A stretch of 64,000 nucleotides of DNA. Source: Neptunicoccus cionae. GTDB taxonomy: Bacteria > Pseudomonadota > Alphaproteobacteria > Rhodobacterales > Rhodobacteraceae. Numbering within the stretch: the stretch's first letter is position 1; each line of letters opens with the position of its first letter. Positions 53,942 through 61,497 of the stretch are shown here, piece after piece. The notes under the pieces were generated by a model. It saw only the letters and a list, made by a program, of their open reading frames with translations, did no database searches and was not told the origin of the DNA. The stretch covers positions 806,001 to 870,000 of the forward strand of contig NZ_BMKA01000002.1 in assembly GCF_014643735.1 (NCBI RefSeq). Reading direction: 5' to 3'. The position numbers and the translations under genes are program-made.

Positions 53942-54820
53942 ATGGACTGGCGGGAAATTCCCTCGCTTTCAGCCCTGCGCGCGTTTGAAGCAACAGCGCG
54001 GCATCTGAATTTCAGCAAAGCCGCGCGAGAGCTGAACGTGACCCATGCCGCAATCGCCCAGCATGTGCGCGGGCTGGAGGCGGAATTTAAAGAGGCACTT
54101 GTACAGCGGCAAGGGCGCGGGTTGGCTCTCACGCCGAGTGGTCACGCTTTGTCGATCCGCCTGCAAACAGGGTTCGGCGAAATCGCCGCAGGTGTAGACG
54201 ATTTGCGCCGCCTGCATGAGGACCGCCCCCTTAACATCTCTGTCACCCCCGCTTTTGCCACCAACTGGCTGATGCCCCGCATCGGGTCTTTCTGGCGGGA
54301 TCACCCCGAGATCACACTGAATATCAACCCGAGCGTGGAGCTCGTTGACCTGAGTCAAGGCGTCTTCGATCTGGCAATCCGTTACGGCACCGGGGATTGG
54401 CAGGGGATGGAAGTGGAGCGGCTGACAGACGGCGGTTTCTGTGTGGTTGCGCACCCTGATTTGGTGAAGGATTGTGAATATAAGACCCTGAAAGACACCC
54501 AATCCCTGCCTTGGCTGCTGGAAGACTCCATGATGGAGCGCCGCGCTATGCTGGAAGCGGAGGGTCTGGATTTTGACAATTTGAATGTAAACCTGATGTC
54601 GCGGTCAAGCCTTGCACTGTCCGGTGTAATGGCAGGGCTGGGCGTCACACTGCACCCCCGTTCCCTGATCGAACGGGAAGTTGCCACCGGTCAGTTGAAA
54701 CTTTTGTTTGAACTGGAGTCCGAAGACCTTGGCTATTATCTCGTGTGGCTGCCCTCGCGGGACGGGCCGAAAGAGCGGACCTTGCGAAAATGGTTGTTGC
54801 AGGTTGCCAAGGCAGCATGA
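53942..54820 (+). CDS. LysR-family transcriptional regulator (GcvA-like)
   Basis: A 292-aa regulator with an N-terminal winged HTH (SLSALRAFEATARHLNFSKAA then VTHAAIAQHVRGLE) and a periplasmic-binding-fold effector domain from about residue 95 (NISVTPAFATNWLMPRIGSF, typical of the GcvA/AmpR branch). The ATG at 53942 was chosen over a TTG one codon earlier. It lies 39 bp before cdd on the same strand and is divergent from the 55-aa gene. Regulated genes are unknown; cdd is one candidate. Confidence 0.9.
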   Translation: MDWREIPSLSALRAFEATARHLNFSKAARELNVTHAAIAQHVRGLEAEFKEALVQRQGRGLALTPSGHALSIRLQTGFGEIAAGVDDLRRLHEDRPLNISVTPAFATNWLMPRIGSFWRDHPEITLNINPSVELVDLSQGVFDLAIRYGTGDWQGMEVERLTDGGFCVVAHPDLVKDCEYKTLKDTQSLPWLLEDSMMERRAMLEAEGLDFDNLNVNLMSRSSLALSGVMAGLGVTLHPRSLIEREVATGQLKLLFELESEDLGYYLVWLPSRDGPKERTLRKWLLQVAKAA

Positions 54821-54859
54821 AACAGGGTTACTCTCCCACACGTTACGAAAGCCGAACCT

Positions 54860-55774
54860 ATGACCGATCTTCCTTTCCCTGATACCTTCCCGCCGGAACT
54901 GCGCGAAATACTGGTGCCCGATCTGTCACGCGGCGCCATGATCTCTGCGTCGACTGTGCAAAAGGTAAGGGATCAGCTTGGTATAGACACTGAAAGCCTG
55001 ATGATCCGGTTGCTGCCCGTCGCCGCAGCCTATGCGCGGGTGCCGCTGTCAGGGTTTCACGTTGGTGCGATTGTTTTGGGCAGCACGACGGGTAACTTAT
55101 ACTTCGGCTCTAACATGGAATTCTCGGGCCATGCGCTCAGCTTTTCTGTACACGGCGAACAATCCGCCATTAACCATGCTTGGCAGATGGGAGAGCAAGG
55201 ACTACTCGCGCTGGCAGTGAACGCAGCGCCTTGCGGGTATTGCCGTCAGTTTATGAACGAATTGGCATCGGCAGCGCACGGTTTCAACATTCTGATGCGT
55301 GACGGGGCCGGTGAGGATGATTTCAGCTACTCCACCAAACCCCTCTCCCATTACCTACCAGAGTCTTTTGGCCCTGCCGATCTCGGGATGGAGGGCGGGC
55401 TGATGTCGTCGCAAGATCAGTCCCTTACCATCCAAAGCGAAGACCCTTTGGCACAAGCTGCGCTTAAAGCAGCTAATGCAAGCTATGCGCCCTACACAGG
55501 TGGCCACTGCGGTATCGCGGTTGCGCAGTCAGACGGGACAATCTTTACCGGACGCTACGGAGAAAACGCGGCCTATAACCCCAGCTTTTCACCACTGGAA
55601 TCCGCGCTTGCCCTGATGAACATGCGCCAGCCTTGCCAAACCCCTTACGCCATCACTGCCGCCACTTTGGTAGAGGCCGAGGCCCCGATCAGCCAACGCT
55701 CGGCAACCGAGGCAGTGCTGTCGGCCATCGCACCAGATGTGCAATTGACCTACATCAAAGCCAACACCCGCTGA
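54860..55774 (+). CDS. cdd: Cytidine deaminase, dimeric type
   Basis: Cdd deaminates cytidine and deoxycytidine to uridine forms in pyrimidine salvage. The 304-aa length marks the E. coli-like dimeric type with a catalytic N-terminal half and a degenerate C-terminal copy. Zinc ligands are seen in FSVHGEQSAINHAW and APCGYCRQFMNELAS. The usual HAE motif reads HGE, with the metal His and catalytic Glu kept. Position directly after a LysR gene suggests co-regulation. The stop lies 5 bp from the regA stop on the other strand. Confidence 0.93.
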   Translation: MTDLPFPDTFPPELREILVPDLSRGAMISASTVQKVRDQLGIDTESLMIRLLPVAAAYARVPLSGFHVGAIVLGSTTGNLYFGSNMEFSGHALSFSVHGEQSAINHAWQMGEQGLLALAVNAAPCGYCRQFMNELASAAHGFNILMRDGAGEDDFSYSTKPLSHYLPESFGPADLGMEGGLMSSQDQSLTIQSEDPLAQAALKAANASYAPYTGGHCGIAVAQSDGTIFTGRYGENAAYNPSFSPLESALALMNMRQPCQTPYAITAATLVEAEAPISQRSATEAVLSAIAPDVQLTYIKANTR

Positions 55775-55779
55775 ACGTT

Positions 55780-56334
55780 TTATTTAGGGCTACGTTTCGC
55801 CAGAATACGCTGCAAGGTACGGCGGTGCATGTTCAACCGGCGTGCGGTCTCTGACACGTTGCGGTCACACAGCTCAAACACGCGCTGGATATGTTCCCAG
55901 CGGACGCGATCCGCAGACATGGGATTTTCCGGTGGCGGTGGCTTGTCGCCGGGCAGCGCCAACAGTGCGTGTGTTACGTCCTTGGCATCAGCCGGTTTTG
56001 ACAGGTAATCCGTCGCGCCGATCTTCACCGCAGCAACCGCAGTGGCAATCGCACCGTATCCGGTCAGAACAACGATCTTTGCATCCGCACGGCGCGCGCG
56101 CAGCACTTCTACCACGTCCAGACCGGTGCCATCTTCGAGCCGCAAATCCACAACCGCATAGGCCGGAGGCGTCGCGGTACAAAATGCCCGACCCGCAGCC
56201 ACTGAATCCAGCGCTGTCGGATTGAACCCCCGCTTTTCCATCGCCCGAGCCAGACGGCGGCGAAAGGGTTCATCGTCGTCTAGGATCATCAACGAGTTAT
56301 CCGCGCCGATTTCCCGCATCTCAGTTTCCGACAT
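55780..56334 (-). CDS. regA: Global redox response regulator RegA (PrrA/ActR)
   Basis: RegA is the regulator of the RegB/RegA two-component pair that controls respiration, carbon and nitrogen fixation genes under low oxygen. The 184-aa product has the receiver (ILDDDEPF, phospho-acceptor Asp63 in YAVVDLRLEDGTGLD, switch Lys in YLSKPAD) and a Fis-type HTH with the family's near-invariant SETARRLNMHRRTLQRILAK end. It is divergent from regB. In Rhodobacter, senC lies next to regA; here no senC is present in the window. Confidence 0.95.
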   Translation of the reverse strand: MSETEMREIGADNSLMILDDDEPFRRRLARAMEKRGFNPTALDSVAAGRAFCTATPPAYAVVDLRLEDGTGLDVVEVLRARRADAKIVVLTGYGAIATAVAAVKIGATDYLSKPADAKDVTHALLALPGDKPPPPENPMSADRVRWEHIQRVFELCDRNVSETARRLNMHRRTLQRILAKRSPK

Positions 56335-56470
56335 GTCCGTCCCTTCGTATCGTGTTAATCCTTAGTAGAGTTTCCCGAATGTCAGGTCAAACCCGTGTGG
56401 TGCGGTACTTTGGACCTGTCATCCTACGCATCTGTCATTGCACCCCAAAGAACCTCTGTGCCACATTCGC

Positions 56471-56485
56471 CGTGATGGTATCACG
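56471..56485. promoter_or_regulatory. Palindrome upstream of regB
   Basis: A 6-bp inverted repeat CGTGAT and ATCACG flanks the trinucleotide GGT, 32-46 nt before the regB ATG, in the 182-bp divergent regA/regB region. It is a plausible operator. It does not fit the RegA consensus (GCGRC-N5-GYCGC) or an Fnr site as I know them, so the cognate regulator is not identified. Confidence 0.4.
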
Positions 56486-56516
56486 TCACACCACCGCATA
56501 AAGTCAGGCAAAACCC

Positions 56517-57959
56517 ATGTCAGAGACCGCCCAGCCGTTTTTCTATGCTTCTGCCCGCAGTGAATGGGTTCGGATGCGCACCCTTATCTATTTGCGTTGG
56601 CTGGCAATTTTCGGACAAACCGCTGCCGTTGCCGTGGCTTATTATGTGCTTGATCTGGATCTTCTGATCGGGATGAATGTGGTGGCCATTGGTGCTTCGG
56701 TGATCTTCAACCTCGCCGCAACCTTTACGCTTCCGGAAACCAAGCGCCTGTCGCAACAGGAAACAACCCTGACTTTGCTATTCGATCTGGGGCAATTGGT
56801 TATCCTGCTGTACCTGAACGGGGGGCTGAACAATCCTTTTGCCTTGCTGATCCTTGCACCAGTAACCATTTCCGCCACCGCGCTTAGGGTCAATGCCACA
56901 TTTCTGGTAAGCGGTATCGCACTGCTTGCGATCAGTGCGCTGGCTTTCTTATACGTTCCCTTAACCCTCCAAACCGGAGAGATTGTCGCCCTGCCGCAGC
57001 TTTACGTGGCGGGCTACTGGACCGCATTGGTGATCGGCATCCTGTTTCTGGGGGGCTATGCAAGACGGGTTACAAGCGAAACGTTTTCCATGAGCCAAGC
57101 ACTCGCAGCTACGCAGATGGCCTTGGCGCGAGAGCATGAACTGACCCTTCTTGGCGGCGTTGTTGCGGCGGCCGCCCATGAAATGGGAACACCGCTTGCC
57201 ACCATTAAACTTGTGGCTTCCGAACTGGCAGAGGAACTGGAAGACACACCGGAACTGCGCGAGGATGCAGAGCTGATTTCTTCCCAAGCCGAACGCCTGC
57301 GCGATATCCTGCGGGACATGGGACGGGCCGGTAAGGACGATCTGCTGTTAAAGACTGCGCCATTGACCTCGATTGTTCAAGAAGCCGCAGAACCGCATGA
57401 AAATAGGGGGAAATTTATCCATTTTCTTGCCAACGGATCGACCGAACAACCCCGCCTTGAAGATATTCCATACGCCCAGCGCAATCCCGAATTCATCCAC
57501 GGCGTGCGCAATCTTGTACAAAACGCGGTGGATTTCGCCAAGAGCACGGTCTGGGTTCACACCACATGGAGCGACACGTCTATTCGGGTCATGGTGGGGG
57601 ACGATGGACGCGGTTACCCACCGGATTTACTGGGGCGGATCGGTGACCCCTTCCTGAGCAAGCGCAAATCCTCGGACGGGCATGCCTCGTCGCGACCGGA
57701 GTATGAGGGCATGGGGCTTGGCCTGTTTATCGCCAAGACTATGCTAGAGCGCACCGGCGCCGAGCTCACCTTTACCAACGCGGCGGTGGACGGCTATACG
57801 ATGGGCCAGAATGCCGGCGCGATGAAAGCTATGGAAGGCGCGACCGGTGCCATTGTAAATGTGCGTTGGGACCGTGCGGATCTGGAAGTGGATCGCGCAT
57901 CTGTCGTGGGGCCGAACCGCCAAATCGATCCCGCACCAACAGGGGCGAGTGATAGTTAA
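56517..57959 (+). CDS. regB: Redox sensor histidine kinase RegB (PrrB), cysteine-free
   Basis: RegB phosphorylates RegA according to redox state. The 480-aa product has an N-terminal domain of six transmembrane helices (about residues 20-180), the quinone-site motif GGLNNPF (102-108), the H-box AAAHEMGTPLATI with His221, and a full HATPase region (N-box RNLVQNAVDFA, GDDGRGYP, GMGLGLFIA). In Rhodobacter capsulatus the redox-active Cys265 lies 40 residues after the phospho-His; the matching residue here is Leu261, in QAERLRDIL. I see no cysteine in the protein. The quinone site remains. It is divergent from regA. Confidence 0.95.
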   Translation: MSETAQPFFYASARSEWVRMRTLIYLRWLAIFGQTAAVAVAYYVLDLDLLIGMNVVAIGASVIFNLAATFTLPETKRLSQQETTLTLLFDLGQLVILLYLNGGLNNPFALLILAPVTISATALRVNATFLVSGIALLAISALAFLYVPLTLQTGEIVALPQLYVAGYWTALVIGILFLGGYARRVTSETFSMSQALAATQMALAREHELTLLGGVVAAAAHEMGTPLATIKLVASELAEELEDTPELREDAELISSQAERLRDILRDMGRAGKDDLLLKTAPLTSIVQEAAEPHENRGKFIHFLANGSTEQPRLEDIPYAQRNPEFIHGVRNLVQNAVDFAKSTVWVHTTWSDTSIRVMVGDDGRGYPPDLLGRIGDPFLSKRKSSDGHASSRPEYEGMGLGLFIAKTMLERTGAELTFTNAAVDGYTMGQNAGAMKAMEGATGAIVNVRWDRADLEVDRASVVGPNRQIDPAPTGASDS

Positions 57960-58021
57960 CCTCATTTTAACTAATTTTCTGTCTTCTATAAGTTCGGTAT
58001 CGGATCACAGGGAAGGCAACA

Positions 58022-59233
58022 GTGTTGACGGGTTTTCAGACGGGATTCATGCTCGTAGGTTTACTGTTTGGTTTGGGAATTTGCCTTGCCTTGGTCGTAC
58101 CGCTGCCTGCGGCGCGGGGGCGACGGAAAGGCGCGCTTGTTTCATCTGGTCCGACGCTGGGCAAAATCGCTTACTCCGCCCCTTTTGGCATCTGGATTGA
58201 ATCCGGCGGTCAGGTCGCTTGGGTGAACGATTACTGTCTGAAAACCTTTATGGAACAGGACGGGCACTTCAAAGGGATAGATGCTTTTGAAAAGCTGACA
58301 GCCAAGGCAGTGTCCGGTGCAGAAGAAGTATTCCGACTGAAATCTGTCCAGCCGGAAAGCCCAGAGGCTTTTTCGATACAATCCCAGAAAAATGGTGCAG
58401 GAACCGTATTTTACGCTAAGGACGCAACCCTTCTTGCGGAAACCGAAAACGAACTGAAACGCTTTATTCAGACCCTTACTGCGACCTTTGCCCATCTGCC
58501 TATTGGCATCGCGGTGTTCGACAGGGAGCGGGATTTGACACTGTTCAACCCTGCCCTGTCTTCATTGTTGGAACTGGCACCGGACTGGCTCGCCCGTAGA
58601 CCAAGTATGCGGGCATTTCTGGATCGGTTGCGCAACAACGGGTCCATTCCCGAACCCCGCGACTTCACCACATTGCGACAGGAATTTGCGGAACTTGAAA
58701 GTGGCGCCTTCACAGGTAAGTACGAAGTAGATTGGGCACTTCCCTCTGGTGCCATCTACCGCGTCACTGGACGGCCCCACCCCCGCGGTGGCGCTGCCCT
58801 TTTGTTTGAAGATATCTCTCGCACTGCCGCGATGGAGGCGGGCTATCGCGCAGAAATCCGCCAGCTTTACGCCGCACTAGAGAGCCTTTCAGAAGCAGTG
58901 GCGATTTTCAACCAAGCCGGAGAGCTGACCTACGCCAATGACGCCTTTGACGAGCTTTGGTCCTGCACCCTTTCAACTGCGGTGGCTCCCCCGACTGTCA
59001 CGGATGTCAGTCGGTTGTTTCAAAAGAACTGTCTGCCCACCCCTGTCTGGGGTGAATTCCGCAATTTCATTCACGATCTTAGCGAACGCAGCCAGTGGCA
59101 AGCCCAGATTACCCACACCTGCGGCGCCAAACTGACCATGACAGTTTCACCGATTGCAGATGGCCGTGTATTTTGTGAATTTAAGCGGGCTGGTGCATCA
59201 CCGGAGCCGGAACAATTGGCGGATTCCACCTGA
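58022..59233 (+). CDS. PAS-domain membrane protein without an output domain
   Basis: A 403-aa protein with one N-terminal transmembrane helix (about 8-27) and at least two PAS-like domains (about 150-260, FAHLPIGIAVFDRERDLTLFNPAL; and about 280-390, LESLSEAVAIFNQAGELTYAND). No kinase, GGDEF or phosphatase output domain follows. Start is a GTG at 58022. It lies 73 bp before tsaE on the same strand. The PAS-tsaE-amgK-murU-addB order is recalled from other Rhodobacterales. Its role may be as a sensor or adaptor; unproven. Confidence 0.8.
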   Translation: MLTGFQTGFMLVGLLFGLGICLALVVPLPAARGRRKGALVSSGPTLGKIAYSAPFGIWIESGGQVAWVNDYCLKTFMEQDGHFKGIDAFEKLTAKAVSGAEEVFRLKSVQPESPEAFSIQSQKNGAGTVFYAKDATLLAETENELKRFIQTLTATFAHLPIGIAVFDRERDLTLFNPALSSLLELAPDWLARRPSMRAFLDRLRNNGSIPEPRDFTTLRQEFAELESGAFTGKYEVDWALPSGAIYRVTGRPHPRGGAALLFEDISRTAAMEAGYRAEIRQLYAALESLSEAVAIFNQAGELTYANDAFDELWSCTLSTAVAPPTVTDVSRLFQKNCLPTPVWGEFRNFIHDLSERSQWQAQITHTCGAKLTMTVSPIADGRVFCEFKRAGASPEPEQLADST

Positions 59234-59306
59234 ACTGGGAAAGCCTGTTGCAATCATCTTTGGGCTGGGGGATGGATGGGACAGACCCCGCAATCAGGCC
59301 CGCCCC

Positions 59307-59795
59307 ATGAAACAAAGCTTTGATCTCAACAGTCTTGAAGACACGAAATTGCTGGCAAATGTGCTGGCAGAGACCCTCGTGGCGGGCGACACGGTTTTAT
59401 TGTCCGGTCCCGTGGGGGCCGGTAAAACCGAACTGGCGCGGATGTATATCCAGACCCGCCTTCAGGAAATCGGCGCGGTTGAGGATGTGCCCTCCCCGAC
59501 GTTCACGCTGGTACAAGTGTACGAATTGCACGACACGGAAATCTGGCACGCCGATCTCTACCGTCTTACAGCAGTGGACGAGCTGTACGAGCTTGGTCTG
59601 GACCAAGCCTTCGAGGATAGCATCTGCCTGATTGAATGGCCTGAACGGCTCGGCAGTTTGCGTCCGCAATCAGCGCTCTCGCTGACCTTTGAAATACACG
59701 ATGAAGACCGCCGTCGGGTTTCGCTTGAATGGACTGACAGCAAATGGAACACTACGGTTTCATTGCTTTCATTCATGACCAAGACCCAAGGCTAG
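59307..59795 (+). CDS. tsaE: tRNA threonylcarbamoyladenosine biosynthesis ATPase TsaE
   Basis: TsaE is the P-loop ATPase that cycles the TsaB-TsaD complex in t6A formation (tsaD is at 47.3 kb). The 162-aa product has Walker A LLSGPVGAGKTELAR near residue 32, SPTFTLVQVYE, and HADLYRLTAVDEL, typical of the family. The ATG at 59307 (MKQSFDL) was chosen over the longer frame starting at 59154. Confidence 0.94.
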   Translation: MKQSFDLNSLEDTKLLANVLAETLVAGDTVLLSGPVGAGKTELARMYIQTRLQEIGAVEDVPSPTFTLVQVYELHDTEIWHADLYRLTAVDELYELGLDQAFEDSICLIEWPERLGSLRPQSALSLTFEIHDEDRRRVSLEWTDSKWNTTVSLLSFMTKTQG

Positions 59796-59800
59796 GCCCG

Positions 59801-60808
59801 TTGACCGACCGTTCCGAACTGATCACCCGTTTCCTGAAATCCGCCGAGTGGAACCACGCCACGCGGGCCAATCTGGCGGGCGATGCCTCTAACCGCAGCT
59901 ACGACAGGCTGACTGACCCGATGCACGGAAATGCGGTTTTGATGAACGCCCCGCCAGAACGCGGGGAGGATATTCGCCCCTTTGTTAAAATGACCAACTG
60001 GCTGTTGGATCAAGGCATTTCCGCGCCGCGTATTTTAGCTGCAGACGAAGAGGCCGGTTTCTTGTTGCTAGAGGATTTTGGCGACGATCTGTTCGCCCGC
60101 CTTTGCGGCACGGCCCGCGCGGATGAAGTTGAACTTTATACCGCTGCGGTTGATGTGCTGGTGCATCTTAAAAACGCCCCGCCGCCCGCTGATATTGCCC
60201 CTTACGACAGCGCAACCTACCTGCGCGAGGCGCAGTTGCTGACCGATTGGTATCTGCCAGCCGCAACCGGAGAAGACACGCCAGCAGATTTGCGGGCCGA
60301 ATTTGACAGCCTGATCACCGATGCCTGCGCAGGGCTTGCTACGGATACGGTTGCTCTGCGGGATTATCATTCGGAAAACCTGCTGTGGTTGCCAGATCTT
60401 GAAGGCATCCGGCGTGTCGGACAGCTTGATTATCAGGACGCGCTTCTGGGTCATCCGGCTTATGATCTTGTGTCCCTGCTTGAAGATGCCCGCCGCGATA
60501 CCAGCCCGGATCTGCAAAGCGCGATGCTTGATCATTACATAACCCAATCCGGCGCTGATCGTGAAGCTTTCCAGACCGCGTATAACACGCTGGGAATGCA
60601 AAGAAATATCAAGATCATCGGAATTTTCGCAAGGCTCTGTATGCGGGATGGCAAACCGGTTTACCTTAAACACATGCCCCGCGTCTGGGATCATCTGCAG
60701 CGGGATCTCGGCGATCCTTCACTGACCGCCATTGCAGACTGGGTTGCACGCCACGTTCCCCCGCCAACCGATGACATCCAAAAACGCATCGCCGAGGCGG
60801 GGCGATGA
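59801..60808 (+). CDS. amgK: Phosphotransferase AmgK-like (sugar kinase of peptidoglycan recycling)
   Basis: A 335-aa aminoglycoside-phosphotransferase-fold protein of COG3178, whose studied members phosphorylate MurNAc and GlcNAc at C1. Motifs are AGDASNRSYDRL (phosphate loop), the Brenner-type RDYHSENLLWLP and the metal-binding GQLDYQDALLGHPAYDL. I chose the TTG at 59801 (LTDRSELI), after AAGGCTAGG; an ATG at 59744 lies inside tsaE and would overlap it by 52 nt. Its stop overlaps the murU-like start (ATGA). Confidence 0.82.
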   Translation: MTDRSELITRFLKSAEWNHATRANLAGDASNRSYDRLTDPMHGNAVLMNAPPERGEDIRPFVKMTNWLLDQGISAPRILAADEEAGFLLLEDFGDDLFARLCGTARADEVELYTAAVDVLVHLKNAPPPADIAPYDSATYLREAQLLTDWYLPAATGEDTPADLRAEFDSLITDACAGLATDTVALRDYHSENLLWLPDLEGIRRVGQLDYQDALLGHPAYDLVSLLEDARRDTSPDLQSAMLDHYITQSGADREAFQTAYNTLGMQRNIKIIGIFARLCMRDGKPVYLKHMPRVWDHLQRDLGDPSLTAIADWVARHVPPPTDDIQKRIAEAGR

Positions 60809-61497
60809 TCCCTAAAACTGCCATGATCTTTGCCGCCGGCTTTGGCACCCGCATGGCACCACTAACGGATAAAACACCCAAACCCTTGATCGAAGTGGAC
60901 GGTAAGCCACTGATAGATCATGCTTTAAGCCTGCTGGACGGTTTCCAGAACATCGTGGTGAACACCCATTACCTCGCCGATCAGATCGAAACGCACCTTG
61001 CGGGGAAGACGCATGTAACCTGCCTGCAAGAGGTGCCGGAAATTCTGGAAACCGGCGGCGGGTTGAAGAATGCGCTGCCGTTGCTGGGGCCTGATCCGGT
61101 GGTGGTTATGAACTCTGACGCGGTGTTTGCTGGACCTAATCCTGTGCCCGAGCTGTTAGCCCGTTGGAATCCGGACCATATGGATGCGCTGCTATCACTC
61201 GTTCCGATAGAACAGACCATCGCCCATGAAGGTGCGGGCGATTTTTCGTGCGACGGGGACGGTGCATTGATCCGGCGCGGTAACAACCCAACAGCCCCAT
61301 ATGTTTACACCGGCGTGCAAATTTTGAAAACGGACCGCCTATCCGGTATTGCCGAGACGTCTTTCTCGCTCAACCTGCTCTGGAACCAAATGATAGCAGA
61401 GCGTCGCGCGTTTGGTTGGGTTTACGGTGGGAAATGGGTGGATGTTGGTCGTCCTTCGGGCATTCAGGCCGCAGAAAAGGCACTCGCTGATGTTTGA
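60805..61497 (+). CDS. murU: Nucleotidyltransferase MurU-like
   Basis: A 230-aa sugar-1-phosphate nucleotidyltransferase with the signature AMIFAAGFGTRMAPLTDKTPKP and VMNSDAVF. Next to amgK, it is predicted to turn MurNAc 1-phosphate into UDP-MurNAc, the shortcut recycling route known from Pseudomonas and many Gram-negatives. It overlaps amgK by ATGA and addB by 8 nt. Substrate is inferred from the neighbour. Confidence 0.87.
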   Translation: MIPKTAMIFAAGFGTRMAPLTDKTPKPLIEVDGKPLIDHALSLLDGFQNIVVNTHYLADQIETHLAGKTHVTCLQEVPEILETGGGLKNALPLLGPDPVVVMNSDAVFAGPNPVPELLARWNPDHMDALLSLVPIEQTIAHEGAGDFSCDGDGALIRRGNNPTAPYVYTGVQILKTDRLSGIAETSFSLNLLWNQMIAERRAFGWVYGGKWVDVGRPSGIQAAEKALADV

